In this document: positions 23,928 to 33,097 of the stretch, in pieces
Layout: every line of letters begins with the position of its first letter
How positions within the stretch are numbered: the stretch's first letter is position 1
Source: an uncultured Verrucomicrobia subdivision 3 bacterium
GTDB taxonomy: Bacteria; Verrucomicrobiota; Verrucomicrobiia; Limisphaerales; UBA11358
NCBI GenBank assembly: GCA_903889895.1
Contig: CAISYZ010000251.1
Coordinates: 1-44,199, forward strand
DNA length: 44,199 nt
Reading direction: 5' to 3'
Translations under genes and position numbers: made by a program
The notes under the pieces: generated by a model
What the model saw: the letters and a program-made list of their open reading frames with translations, nothing else
The model's database searches: none
What the model was told of the DNA's origin: nothing

Positions 23928-25154
23928 TTAATCCGCGCGGTCGAAGATCAGGAGGTTCTTGCCGTCCTTGACCGAGAGGCGCAGATCTTCCGCCGTCGCG
24001 GTCAGAAATTTTTCGTCGCTGTTGAAGACGAGGTGGAGGTCGTAGCCCTTGTCGCTGGCGCTCCAGTCACCCTTCCAGTTTTCCGAGGTGAACGGCGGCT
24101 GGCCGGCCGGCGGCTGCGCGAGAAACTTCGGGAGATTTTTGACGAAGAGCTGGTTGTCGCCGGTGGCCAGCACAATGGTGTTGGAGTAGGCCTCCGACCA
24201 CACCGCGCGGATGGAGCGCATCTCGCTGGCGGTCATCTTCGGCCGGCTCTGGCGCAGCCACGCAACGGTGACGGCGGGATTGAATTCCCAGTGGCCGATG
24301 ATTTTCTGGCCGTCATATTTGGCGGACTTGCCGGTCTTAAGATATTCCGTGAGGTCGTCCAAGTTGGTTTGGATGTAATCGGTCACCAGCTTGGTCTGGT
24401 CCTTGTTTTCGAGAAACGATTGCACCGAGGGATCGCTCAGCAATGCTCCCACCGAGGTGCCGGCGGCGAGCGCATTCGTCAGCGTGGTATCCGTCACCAG
24501 CGGCTGCAGTTCGTCGCGTTCCCACAGCGAGGTCAGCCCCGGATAATTCACGAACCGCGGGCCGACCTGCGGATTCTGCATGATGAAACCGGCGAGGTCG
24601 GAATATTGGTAGAACGCTGCCGGCAGCGTGCCCACGGCGGCGGCCGTGCGGGAAAGATGTGCGGACTGCAAATCCTTCCCCAGCCCGTTCACCAGCCGGA
24701 TGAGCGCGGGCTGATTGTCCCCGACCGCCACCTGCGTCGTGACGTAGGTGAGATTAAAAATCAAAAAGGTGAGCAGGATGAAATAGACCACGCCGTTCAA
24801 CAGCCCGAGGCAGATGCCGAGGCGGGAATTCAAACGCGTGAACAGCGCCAGCCGCAGGTCGCCGGCATCATATTTGTAATAATGCTCCACCCGCTTGTGC
24901 ACCGGATGCGCGATGACCGCAAAAATGATGTTGACCAGGATAAAGCCGACGATGGGCGCCAGCGCCCAGGCAGTGAGCGGATTGCTCGCGCCGAGGTGCG
25001 GCAGCAGTGGATGGAAAATTTTGCCGATGAGCGCCGCCAGCAGCGCCGCGAACAGAATGCCGACGAACGCGAAGGACGCGCGAATCGCGCCCTGCCGCCA
25101 GCCGGCCAGCGCTGACGCTCCTAGCACCAAGAAAGCCAGAATCCAAATGGTCAT
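23928..25154 (-). CDS. CvpA-family membrane protein with a long C-terminal domain
   Basis: 408 residues from ATG 25154. The N-terminal 150 residues carry four hydrophobic segments in the CvpA pattern (ILAFLVLGASALAGWRQGAI, then RLGICLGLLNGVVYFILLT). CvpA is linked to colicin V export and envelope integrity in other bacteria. The remaining 250 residues are not part of a normal CvpA (about 160-180 residues). They contain helical segments and then a beta-rich end with repeated GHWEFNP and WKGDWSASDKGYDLHL patterns that look lipocalin-like. Earlier starts (25172, 25226) add a Cys/Pro-rich stretch. Diverges from the GT2 gene. Confidence 0.75.
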   Translation of the reverse strand: MTIWILAFLVLGASALAGWRQGAIRASFAFVGILFAALLAALIGKIFHPLLPHLGASNPLTAWALAPIVGFILVNIIFAVIAHPVHKRVEHYYKYDAGDLRLALFTRLNSRLGICLGLLNGVVYFILLTFLIFNLTYVTTQVAVGDNQPALIRLVNGLGKDLQSAHLSRTAAAVGTLPAAFYQYSDLAGFIMQNPQVGPRFVNYPGLTSLWERDELQPLVTDTTLTNALAAGTSVGALLSDPSVQSFLENKDQTKLVTDYIQTNLDDLTEYLKTGKSAKYDGQKIIGHWEFNPAVTVAWLRQSRPKMTASEMRSIRAVWSEAYSNTIVLATGDNQLFVKNLPKFLAQPPAGQPPFTSENWKGDWSASDKGYDLHLVFNSDEKFLTATAEDLRLSVKDGKNLLIFDRAD

Positions 25155-25208
25155 ACCGCCATTAAAAATCATCCCGCAAAAAATGCACGACGAAAATGGC
25201 GCTGGTGG

Positions 25209-25236
25209 TTGAAAAACGGACGCCACAGGCTATCTT
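25209..25236 (+). promoter_or_regulatory. Candidate promoter of the GT2 gene, leaderless type
   Basis: TTGAAA (25209-25214), 16 bases, TATCTT (25231-25236), six bases to GTG 25243. This is the same geometry as apgM. Confidence 0.5.
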
Positions 25237-25242
25237 CCCCGC

Positions 25243-25968
25243 GTGAAAATTTCCGTCATCGTCCCCGCCTTCAACGAAGAAAAACTTCTGGGCGCCTCGC
25301 TCGCGGAAATCAATGCCGCCGCCGCCGCCTTTGCCGCGCGCGGCTGGGAATATGAACTGGTCGTTTGCGATAACAATTCCACCGACCGCACCGCCGCCAT
25401 CGCCCGCGACGCCGGCGCGAAAGTGATTTTTGAGCCGATCAATCAAATAGCCCGCGCCCGCAACGCCGGGGCGAGCATTGCCACCGGCGACTGGTTGGTG
25501 TTTGTGGATGCCGATTCGCATCCCAGCGTGGAACTGTTCGCCGACGTGGCCGAACAGGTTTCCGCCGGCAAAGTTCTGGCCGGCGGCGTCACCATCCGGT
25601 TGGATGAGAAATTATTCGTCGCCGGCCTCATCACGCAATTTTGGAATTATTCCAGCCGGCTCACGCGGCTCATGGCGGGTTCGTTCATCTTTGTCGAGGC
25701 GGCGGCATTCCGGCAGGTAGGCACCTTTAGTCATGAATTTTACGCCGCCGAGGAACTCGATTTGAGCCTGCGCCTGAAAAAACTGGCGCGTGAAACGAAG
25801 CGGAAAATCGTCATCCTGCATCGCGCACCGATCAAAACTTCCGCGCGCAAGGTGAAGCTCTATACCGGCCGCGAACTGGGCGGATTTTTCCTGCGTTCTA
25901 TCTTCAATCACCGCAAAACCATCCGCGACCGCGAGGCGGCATTTATGTGGTATGACGGGCGGAGGTGA
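25243..25968 (+). CDS. Family 2 glycosyltransferase
   Basis: 241 residues, GT-A fold. VIVPAFNEEKLLGASLAEI at the N-terminus, the nucleotide-binding Asp region ELVVCDNNSTDRT, and the DXD-type metal motif VFVDADSHPS are all in place; the acceptor-side ED motif is probably AAEELDLSLRLKK. There is no strong membrane anchor. It transfers sugar from an activated donor to an unknown acceptor. The start codon is GTG, fixed by the promoter six bases upstream. It is convergent with the helicase gene, ten bases apart, and has no other polysaccharide genes around it. Confidence 0.88.
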   Translation: MKISVIVPAFNEEKLLGASLAEINAAAAAFAARGWEYELVVCDNNSTDRTAAIARDAGAKVIFEPINQIARARNAGASIATGDWLVFVDADSHPSVELFADVAEQVSAGKVLAGGVTIRLDEKLFVAGLITQFWNYSSRLTRLMAGSFIFVEAAAFRQVGTFSHEFYAAEELDLSLRLKKLARETKRKIVILHRAPIKTSARKVKLYTGRELGGFFLRSIFNHRKTIRDREAAFMWYDGRR

Positions 25969-25978
25969 AGTGGTTTCG

Positions 25979-28003
25979 CTATTGAACAATGGCCGAGCGC
26001 ATGGCGGCGAAAAGGTTTTTGCCGGATTCCTGCGCGACGGGCGTTTTGGATTTCGCGTCCGAGTGTTCGACGAGTTCCGACGGCAGTTCCTTCAGAAAAG
26101 GCGACGGCTGGCAGGGCAGCACCTGCCCGTATTTTTTCCTTCCGCCGCAGTGGCTGATGCTCAAAGTCTGCATCGCGCGCGTCACGGCCACGTAAAACAA
26201 ACGGCGCTCCTCGTCCAGCGTGCCCTCGACTTTTGAGCGCGAATGCGGCAGCAGGCCGTCCTCCAGCCCCACGACGAAGACATGCGGAAACTCCAGTCCC
26301 TTGCACGAGTGCATGGTGATGAGCGTCACGGCGTCGCTGGTGTTTTCCTTCTCCTCCTCGCGGTTGCTGTCGAGCGTGATGCCTTCCAGAAAATTTTCCA
26401 GCCGCTCAGCCGGAGCGTTGCCGACGCCGTCCATCGTCGCCATCAATTCTTTCAGGTTTTTGACGCGGGATTCGGCGGCTTCGGGAGTTTTTTCCAGCCG
26501 GCGCAATTCGGCAAAGTAACCGGTCTCGTCCAGAAAATCGTCGGCCCATTTTTGCAGGCAGAATTCGTTCGCCGTCGTCTGCAACTCGCCTTGCACGCGC
26601 TCGACGAAGGCCACGAACGCCTCGATGCTCTCTCTCGTCTGCTTTTGAAAGGTCGTTGTCACCAGCGGGTTTTTCATTGCGGTGAAGACGGAGCATTTGC
26701 GCTCGTGGCTCGCGCCGAGCAGCCGTTCCATCGTCACATCGCTCAGGCCGCGCGCGGGGACATTCGCGATGCGGAGCAGGCTGATGTCATCGTGCGGATT
26801 AATGAACATCTTGAGGAAAGCGAGGAAATCCTTGATCTCGCGCCGGTCAAAAAAACTTTGCCCGCCGATGAGATGGTAGCGGACGCTTGCCGTGCGCAGC
26901 GCCGTTTCCAGGGGCCGCGACTGCTGATTGGTGCGGAAGAGGATCGCGCAGTCCGACCACGGCACGCGGTAGGCGAGCCGCTTGAATTCTATGGCCGCCA
27001 CGACTTCGCGTGCCTCGTCCTCATCCGTGCCGTAGGTGTTCAGTAAAATTTTCGCGCCCGCTCCTTTGCCCGACCACAGCGTTTTGCCGCGCCGGCGGGT
27101 GTTGTTTTTGATGATGGCGTTGGCCGCGTTGAGAATCGTCGAGGTGCTGCGGTAATTTTGTTCCAGCTTGATGACTTTGACCTCGGGAAAATGTTCTTCG
27201 AGATTGAGCAGGTTCGCGATTTCCGCGCCGCGCCAGCCGTAAATGCTCTGGTCATCGTCGCCGACCACGCAAAGATTCCGGTGCTCCCTCGTCAGTGAGT
27301 GGACGAGTTCGAACTGCGACGCGTTGGTGTCCTGATACTCGTCCACCATGACGAACTGATATTTGGCGCGGCAGGCTTCGAGCGCCTCGGGATGCTCGCG
27401 GAACAGCCGGAGCGTGAGCAATATCAAATCATCGAAGTCTACCGCGTTGCAGGCGTGCAGCGCGGATTCGTAGCGCTTGGCAACATGCGTGGCAAGCGCG
27501 CGAAGATTCGGGTCCACAAACAATTTTGAGTTTTCGCCGCCGTTCTTGAACTTGCTCAACAGCCCCAACACCGCGCCGGGATCCACTTTCTCGCCCTTGA
27601 GGGAAATCGCGGAGAGAATTTTTTTCACCGCCGCGAGCTGTTCTGATTCGTCGTAGATGACGAAATTCTTTTTGTAACCCAGCTTGTCAATGTGCTGCCG
27701 CAAAATTTTCACGCACAGCGAGTGAAAGGTGCAGATGGTCGGTCGGTCAGGTTTCTGGCCGTCCACGGTTTTTCGCTTCGGGAGCAGCTTGGTGACGCGT
27801 TCCTGCATTTCGCGCGCGGCTTTGTTCGTGAAGGTCACGCCGAGAATATTTCCCGGCGCGATACCGTGGCGAACCATGTGCGCAATGCGGAAGGTGATGA
27901 CGCGCGTTTTGCCCGTGCCCGCACCGGCGAGGATCAGCACCGGGCCGCGAATCGTTTCGACGGCCTGACGTTGCTGCGGGTTGAGCGTGGACAAATCCAA
28001 CAT
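25979..28003 (-). CDS. UvrD/PcrA/Rep-type superfamily 1 DNA helicase
   Basis: 3'-to-5' DNA helicase for repair and replication. 674 residues, the size of Rep/PcrA. SF1A motifs in order: Q motif LNPQQRQAVE, motif I AGAGTGKT (26-33), motif Ia TFTNKAAREM, motif II VDEYQDT, motif III GDDDQSIYGWRGA, motif IV EQNYRST, motif V TMHSCKGLEFPHVFVVG and motif VI VAVTRAMQ. The C-terminal tail that binds RNA polymerase in PcrA is short here. The ATG lies nine bases after a promoter-like -10. Rep and PcrA cannot be told apart without a tree. Confidence 0.94.
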   Translation of the reverse strand: MLDLSTLNPQQRQAVETIRGPVLILAGAGTGKTRVITFRIAHMVRHGIAPGNILGVTFTNKAAREMQERVTKLLPKRKTVDGQKPDRPTICTFHSLCVKILRQHIDKLGYKKNFVIYDESEQLAAVKKILSAISLKGEKVDPGAVLGLLSKFKNGGENSKLFVDPNLRALATHVAKRYESALHACNAVDFDDLILLTLRLFREHPEALEACRAKYQFVMVDEYQDTNASQFELVHSLTREHRNLCVVGDDDQSIYGWRGAEIANLLNLEEHFPEVKVIKLEQNYRSTSTILNAANAIIKNNTRRRGKTLWSGKGAGAKILLNTYGTDEDEAREVVAAIEFKRLAYRVPWSDCAILFRTNQQSRPLETALRTASVRYHLIGGQSFFDRREIKDFLAFLKMFINPHDDISLLRIANVPARGLSDVTMERLLGASHERKCSVFTAMKNPLVTTTFQKQTRESIEAFVAFVERVQGELQTTANEFCLQKWADDFLDETGYFAELRRLEKTPEAAESRVKNLKELMATMDGVGNAPAERLENFLEGITLDSNREEEKENTSDAVTLITMHSCKGLEFPHVFVVGLEDGLLPHSRSKVEGTLDEERRLFYVAVTRAMQTLSISHCGGRKKYGQVLPCQPSPFLKELPSELVEHSDAKSKTPVAQESGKNLFAAMRSAIVQ

Positions 28004-28012
28004 CGGGCGCGC

Positions 28013-28040
28013 AGTCTAATTTGCCACCGGACGAACGCAA
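28013..28040 (-). promoter_or_regulatory. Candidate promoter of the UvrD-like helicase gene, very short leader
   Basis: Minus strand TTGCGT (28040-28035), 16 bases, TAGACT (28018-28013), nine bases to ATG 28003. It has the same spacer and the same start distance as ilvD. Confidence 0.5.
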
Positions 28041-28275
28041 GCGCAGGAATGTTTTTTTGCCAAAGATGGGCAGAGTGAAATAAATATTTTTTAGAGTTGG
28101 AAAATAGCGCGCTTCAGCCAGGTTCGCTCTGTGGGGAAAACCTTTGTAAAACCAGTGCTAATTTACATTATTTATCAGGGTGCATCAGTGTCCGCTGGTG
28201 GCTTAAAAATTATTGTTCCTGCAAAAAATTAAGTTGCGCAACCGGCGGCGCGCGGCTTAAAGAAGAGCGCAACAC

Positions 28276-31062
28276 ATGGGCAAAACCCTTATCATCGCCG
28301 AGAAACCGTCCGTCGCCAGCGACATCAGCAAGGCGCTCGGAAAGTTTCAGAAACATGACGACTACTTCGAGAACGACGATTATGTCGTCACGTCGGCTGT
28401 CGGCCATTTGCTGACCATTGTGCCGCCGGAAGGCGTCGAGGCCGCGCGCGGCAAGTGGACTTTCAAGTGTCTTCCCGTCATTCCGCCGCACTTTGATCTT
28501 ACGCCTATCGAGAAGACCGCGCCGCGTTTGCGGGCTGTCGCCAAGCTAATCAAGCGCAAGGATGTCACTTCACTCATCAACGCCTGCGACGCAGGGCGCG
28601 AAGGTGAATTGATTTTCCGCAACATCGTTCGCTACACGAAAGCGCAACAACCGATTCAGCGTCTCTGGCTGCAATCCATGACGCCCGCAGCGATTCGTGA
28701 AGGTTTTGCGTCGTTGAAGAGTGATGAATCCATGCAGCCACTCTCGGACGCCGCGACAAGCCGCAGCGAAGCCGACTGGCTTGTGGGAATCAACGGCACG
28801 CGCGCCATGACGGCGTTCAATTCCAAGCTTGGCGGCTTTTTCAAGACGACCGTCGGCCGCGTGCAGACGCCGACGCTGGCCATTCTCGTCGAGCGCGAGG
28901 CGAAGATTCGCGGGTTCAAGCCGCGCGATTTTTGGGAAGTCATCGGCACATTCGACGCCGCGGCAGGAAATTATACCGGGCGCTGGTTCGATGAAAAATT
29001 TTCCAAGGCCGACGACGAACAGCTCAAGGCCGAGCGCATCTGGGACGCGGCGAAGGCCGAAGAAATCAAAGCCAAATGTCTCGGCAAACCGGGCATCGTC
29101 ACCGAGGAAAGCAAGCCGACGACTTCGATGTCGCCGTTGCTTTACGATCTGACGAGCTTGCAGCGCGACGCGAACTCGCGCTTCGGTTTCAGTGCGAAAA
29201 ATACGCTCGGCTTGGCGCAGGCGCTTTACGAAAAGCACAAAGTTCTGACCTATCCGAGAACGGATTCGCGTGCGTTGCCGGAAGATTATATTGGCACGGT
29301 GAAGGCCACGATGGCGATGCTCGAAGGCGTCACCGGCTATTCGGTTTTTGCCGACCAGATTTTGAAAAGCGGTTGGGTGCATCCAAACAAACGCATTTTC
29401 AACAACGCCAAGGTTTCGGATCACTTTGCGATCATCCCGACGCAGCTTGCCCCGAAATCGTTGAGCGAGCCGGAGCAAAAACTTTACGACCTCGTCACGA
29501 AACGATTTCTCGCCATTTTTTATCCAGCGGCAGAATTTCTGGAAACTAACCGTATCACGCGCGTCGAAGGCGAGCCGTTCAAAAGCGCGGGCAAAGTTTT
29601 GGTGCAACCCGGCTGGCTTACCGTTTACGGCAAGCAGTCGGATTCCGACGAAACGCCGAGCCTCGCGCCGGTGAAAGCCGGCGAGATGGTCAAGACCGCG
29701 AACATCGAGGTCAAAGAAAATGTCACCAAACCACCGGCGCGGTATTCGGAAGCGACTTTGTTGAGCGCGATGGAAGGCGCGGGCAAACTCATTGACGACG
29801 ACGAACTCCGCGAGGCCATGAGCGAGAAAGGTCTTGGCACGCCGGCGACGCGCGCGGCGACGATTGAAGGTTTGATTTACGAGGAATACGTTCATCGCAA
29901 CGGACGCGAATTGCAGGCCACGGCGAAGGCGTTTTCGCTGATGGAATTGCTGAATGGGTTAGGTATTCCTGAGTTGACTAAGCCCGAATTGACCGGCGAT
30001 TGGGAATTTCAGTTGAAGGAAATGCAGCGGAAAAAAGTCAGCCGTGAGCAGTTCATGTCGGGCATCGCGGACATGACGCGCCGCATCGTCGACAGCGCCA
30101 AGAAATTTGAATACGACACGATTCCTGGTGACTTTGGCGTGCTGAATGTGCCGTGCCCGAAATGCGGCGGCGAGATTCACGAGCGTTACAAACAATACCA
30201 GTGCGTGAAGTGCGACTTTGCGTTCTGGAAAACGCTCTGCAGCCGGATGTTCGAGCCGGAGGAAGTCGAAAAAATCATCACCGAAAAAATCATCGGCCCG
30301 TTGCAAGGTTTCCGCAGCAAGCAGGGATTTCCGTTCGCCGCCGTGCTCAAGATGAACGCCGAGCACAAGGTTGAATTTGATTTCGGCCAGCCGAAGGAAG
30401 GCGAATCTGCCGAGCCGGTAGATTTCACGGGCAAGGAAGTTCTCGGCAATTGCCCGAAATGTGGAGGGCGTGTGTTTGACACCGGGATGAATTACACTTG
30501 CGAGCATCATGTCGGGCCGACGCCGACCTGCGAATTCCGCACCGGCAAAATCATTTTGCAGCAGGAAATTTCCGTGGAGCAGGTGAAGAAACTGCTGGCC
30601 GAGGGCAAAACTGATTTGCTGAAGGGATTCATCTCCAAAAAAACGAACCGCAAGTTCGAGGCGATGCTCGTCGTGAAGGACGGTAAGACGGCGTTCGAGT
30701 TTCCCGTGCGCGAAGGCAAGGGGCGTCGCAAGAGCAGCGAGCCACCGCCGAAAATTGATTTCACCGGCAAGGCGGTCGTCGGCAAATGCCCGAAATGCGC
30801 CGGTCAGGTGTTCGACACCGAGGCCGGCTACATTTGCGAAAATTCACAGCGCGCGGAAAAGCGCTGCACCTTCAAGCCCATCGGCAAGACGATTTTGGAG
30901 CAGCCGATTGACGCGGTGCAGGCGGCGAAAATTCTCAAGGACAAAAAGAGCGACGTGCTGGAAAAATTCATCTCCAAATCCGGCAAGCCGTTCCCGGCGT
31001 TCCTCGTCATGGATAAGAAGGGCAAGATTACCTTCGAGTTTCCGGCGCGCGACGACGAGTGA
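28276..31062 (+). CDS. topB: Type IA DNA topoisomerase, topoisomerase III-like, with three C-terminal repeats
   Basis: 928 residues. The N-terminal Toprim domain begins TLIIAEKPSVASDISKAL (Glu9) and has INACDAGREGELIFR (105-115); the catalytic tyrosine is Y326 in LTYPRTDSRALP. The opening and the AEKPS motif favour topoisomerase III over topoisomerase I. From about residue 628 there are three units, each a Cys-rich ribbon (CPKCGGEIHERY, CPKCGGRVFDTG, CPKCAGQVFDTE) followed by a repeat of the type LLKGFISKK...F.A.L....G...FEFP. Enzymes of this class relax or decatenate DNA by single-strand passage. Its stop overlaps the next start (TGATG), so the hydrolase downstream is coupled. Confidence 0.92.
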   Translation: MGKTLIIAEKPSVASDISKALGKFQKHDDYFENDDYVVTSAVGHLLTIVPPEGVEAARGKWTFKCLPVIPPHFDLTPIEKTAPRLRAVAKLIKRKDVTSLINACDAGREGELIFRNIVRYTKAQQPIQRLWLQSMTPAAIREGFASLKSDESMQPLSDAATSRSEADWLVGINGTRAMTAFNSKLGGFFKTTVGRVQTPTLAILVEREAKIRGFKPRDFWEVIGTFDAAAGNYTGRWFDEKFSKADDEQLKAERIWDAAKAEEIKAKCLGKPGIVTEESKPTTSMSPLLYDLTSLQRDANSRFGFSAKNTLGLAQALYEKHKVLTYPRTDSRALPEDYIGTVKATMAMLEGVTGYSVFADQILKSGWVHPNKRIFNNAKVSDHFAIIPTQLAPKSLSEPEQKLYDLVTKRFLAIFYPAAEFLETNRITRVEGEPFKSAGKVLVQPGWLTVYGKQSDSDETPSLAPVKAGEMVKTANIEVKENVTKPPARYSEATLLSAMEGAGKLIDDDELREAMSEKGLGTPATRAATIEGLIYEEYVHRNGRELQATAKAFSLMELLNGLGIPELTKPELTGDWEFQLKEMQRKKVSREQFMSGIADMTRRIVDSAKKFEYDTIPGDFGVLNVPCPKCGGEIHERYKQYQCVKCDFAFWKTLCSRMFEPEEVEKIITEKIIGPLQGFRSKQGFPFAAVLKMNAEHKVEFDFGQPKEGESAEPVDFTGKEVLGNCPKCGGRVFDTGMNYTCEHHVGPTPTCEFRTGKIILQQEISVEQVKKLLAEGKTDLLKGFISKKTNRKFEAMLVVKDGKTAFEFPVREGKGRRKSSEPPPKIDFTGKAVVGKCPKCAGQVFDTEAGYICENSQRAEKRCTFKPIGKTILEQPIDAVQAAKILKDKKSDVLEKFISKSGKPFPAFLVMDKKGKITFEFPARDDE

Positions 31063-31820
31063 TGTCGCTGCACTTCAAACAACTCGGTCACGGCGAGCCG
31101 CTCGTCTTGCTGCACGGGCTGTTCGGTTCCGGCGACAATTGGTTTGGCGTCGCGCCGAAGCTGGCGGAAAAATTCCACATCTTCGCGCCTGACCTCCGCA
31201 ACCACGGCCATTCGCTGCACCACGCGGAGATGGACTATCCGCTCATGGCCGCCGACGTGGAGAAATTTTTCACGGCGGAGAAAATTGAAAGCGCCCATGT
31301 CATCGGCCATTCGATGGGTGGCAAAGTGGCGATGCAGTTCGCGCTGGATTTTCCGGCGCGCGTAAAAAAACTCGTCGTCGTGGACATGGCTCCGCGCGCT
31401 TACGCGCGGACGCACGACAAAATATTTGCAGCACTGCTGGCTTTGGATTTAGCGTCGTTCCAAACCCGCCAGCAAATCGAAGAGACGCTCGCACTGGAAA
31501 TTCCGTCACTGAATCTGCGGCGGTTTCTTCTGAAAAACCTCGGCCGCGACGAACACGGAAAATTTGTTTGGAAGATGAATTTGCGCGGCGTGGCGGAAAA
31601 TTATTCGCGGCTCGGTGAGGTTTTAAGCGAGGAAAATCAGTTTGATAAGCCGGCGCTTTTCATCCGTGGCGGCATGTCGGATTACATCAGTGCGGCGGAC
31701 GAGTTCGAAATCCGGCGACGATTTCCCGCAGCGCAAATCCAAACTATCGCCTCGGCGAACCACTGGGTTCATGCCGACGCGCCGGAGGAATTTGTGCGGC
31801 TGGTTCTGGATTTTTTGTGA
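31062..31820 (+). CDS. Alpha/beta hydrolase, YbfF/ABHD11-like esterase
   Basis: 252 residues. Oxyanion strand VLLHGLFGSGDNW, nucleophile elbow GHSMGG (Ser near 84), and the catalytic His in ANHWVHADAPEEF near the C-terminus; DLRNHGHS is typical of the YbfF/ABHD11 branch. Likely a small soluble esterase or thioesterase of unknown substrate. ATG 31062 uses the last base of the topoisomerase TGA stop, so translation is probably coupled. A GTG directly before it adds one residue and is not needed. Confidence 0.87.
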   Translation: MSLHFKQLGHGEPLVLLHGLFGSGDNWFGVAPKLAEKFHIFAPDLRNHGHSLHHAEMDYPLMAADVEKFFTAEKIESAHVIGHSMGGKVAMQFALDFPARVKKLVVVDMAPRAYARTHDKIFAALLALDLASFQTRQQIEETLALEIPSLNLRRFLLKNLGRDEHGKFVWKMNLRGVAENYSRLGEVLSEENQFDKPALFIRGGMSDYISAADEFEIRRRFPAAQIQTIASANHWVHADAPEEFVRLVLDFL

Positions 31821-31864
31821 TTCCACTGGAAATTTCGCCGGCATGGTGCATCTGTATGGGCTGA

Positions 31865-33097
31865 ATGTTCGCGCTCGCTGAAAATCCATCTGAACCGGCA
31901 GACGCCGCCGACCGGTTTGCGCGGCTGGCGGAGTTTTATCCGCGCTGGCGCGAGGTGCCGCTGTATCGCGACGCCCTGATAGCCGGAGATTTTTCGCGCC
32001 TGCCGCTCATCACCAAGCGCGAAATCCGCAGTAATTTCCCCAACAATTTTCTCCGCGCCGGCCAGAACCTCGACGCGCTGCTCGCCGAAAAATGCGTGGA
32101 ACTCGAACACACCTCCGGCACCTCGGACGAGCGGACGGCGGTGTTGTTCGCGCGCGGTTGGTGGGACGCGCAGGAGGAGCGCGTGCTGCGGTTGAACGGC
32201 TTCATCGCTTCCATTTTGGACGCGCATCCCACCGCCCGCCGCGCGACGCTCGTGCCGCCGGTCTGCAACGGCGTGGTTTGTTTTTCCAACTTCATGGCCA
32301 AGTCCGCGCGCACGCTCGGCCGGACTTTGTTCGTGAACCAAGCGCGCATACCGTTCCTGCTCACGGACGACGAACTCGCGCGCATGGCGGACGAAGTCGC
32401 GGAGTGGTCGCCGCAATTTCTCGACCTTGATCCGGTTCACGGCGTGTGGTTCGCGCGGTTTTGCGAGCGGCGCGGAATTCGGTTTCCGTCGGTGAAATTC
32501 ATCCTGTGCAGCTACGAATTTGTCAGCGTGGTGCATCGCAAAATTCTGGCGCGCGTTTTCGGCGTGCCGGTGTTCAACTTTTACGGCTCGACGGAAGCCG
32601 GTCATTTGCTTGTCGAAAACGAAGCCGGCGAAATGCGTGGCTGCGACGAAAATGTTTTTTACGAAATCATCAACGCGGACGAAAAAGGGGTCGGTGAGCT
32701 CGTGGTGACGACGCTGACGAATGAAATCATGCCGTTGCTGCGCTATCGCGTCGGGGATCTCGTGCAGCGCGCCGGCGAAAACTATCGTGTGCACGGCCGC
32801 TGCCGCGACGCGTTGCGCCGGCGCGACGGGCGGCGCGTGACGACGCTCGAAGTGGACAACTGTTTCGCCGGCGCTCAAGGCATTTTGCATTACCAGTTGA
32901 AACAGGCGGCGGACGGCAGCTGCCGGCTGCAATTCATCCCGGATCGCGAGCCGCCGTCGGAGGAAACGGTGAATTCTCTTGCTGCGAAACTGGCCGATTT
33001 GTTGCAACTTGAAGCGCGTCCCGACATCGAACCGGTGAAAATGCTGCCGCCGCAGACCTCCGGCAAATTTCGCTTGACGTGCCGCGCCGAAGCTTGA
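31865..33097 (+). CDS. PaaK/CapK-like adenylate-forming enzyme
   Basis: 410 residues resembling phenylacetate-CoA ligase and CapK-type proteins. The nucleotide-binding motif is EHTSGTSDERTAV; the second signature FNFYGSTEAGHL and the motif YRVGDLVQ with HGRCRDALRRRDG are present, with a short C-terminal lid ending KMLPPQTSGKFRL whose Lys could be catalytic. It would activate a carboxylic acid as an acyl-adenylate; the substrate is unknown. It follows the hydrolase by 44 bases and overlaps the Xer gene by 19, so an acyl-activating enzyme and an esterase flank each other in one operon. Confidence 0.82.
   Translation: MFALAENPSEPADAADRFARLAEFYPRWREVPLYRDALIAGDFSRLPLITKREIRSNFPNNFLRAGQNLDALLAEKCVELEHTSGTSDERTAVLFARGWWDAQEERVLRLNGFIASILDAHPTARRATLVPPVCNGVVCFSNFMAKSARTLGRTLFVNQARIPFLLTDDELARMADEVAEWSPQFLDLDPVHGVWFARFCERRGIRFPSVKFILCSYEFVSVVHRKILARVFGVPVFNFYGSTEAGHLLVENEAGEMRGCDENVFYEIINADEKGVGELVVTTLTNEIMPLLRYRVGDLVQRAGENYRVHGRCRDALRRRDGRRVTTLEVDNCFAGAQGILHYQLKQAADGSCRLQFIPDREPPSEETVNSLAAKLADLLQLEARPDIEPVKMLPPQTSGKFRLTCRAEA

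Noticed and set aside
28570..29895. 441-codon open frame opposite the topoisomerase
   Set aside because: No domain recognised; the sense strand carries the complete catalytic core including Y326.
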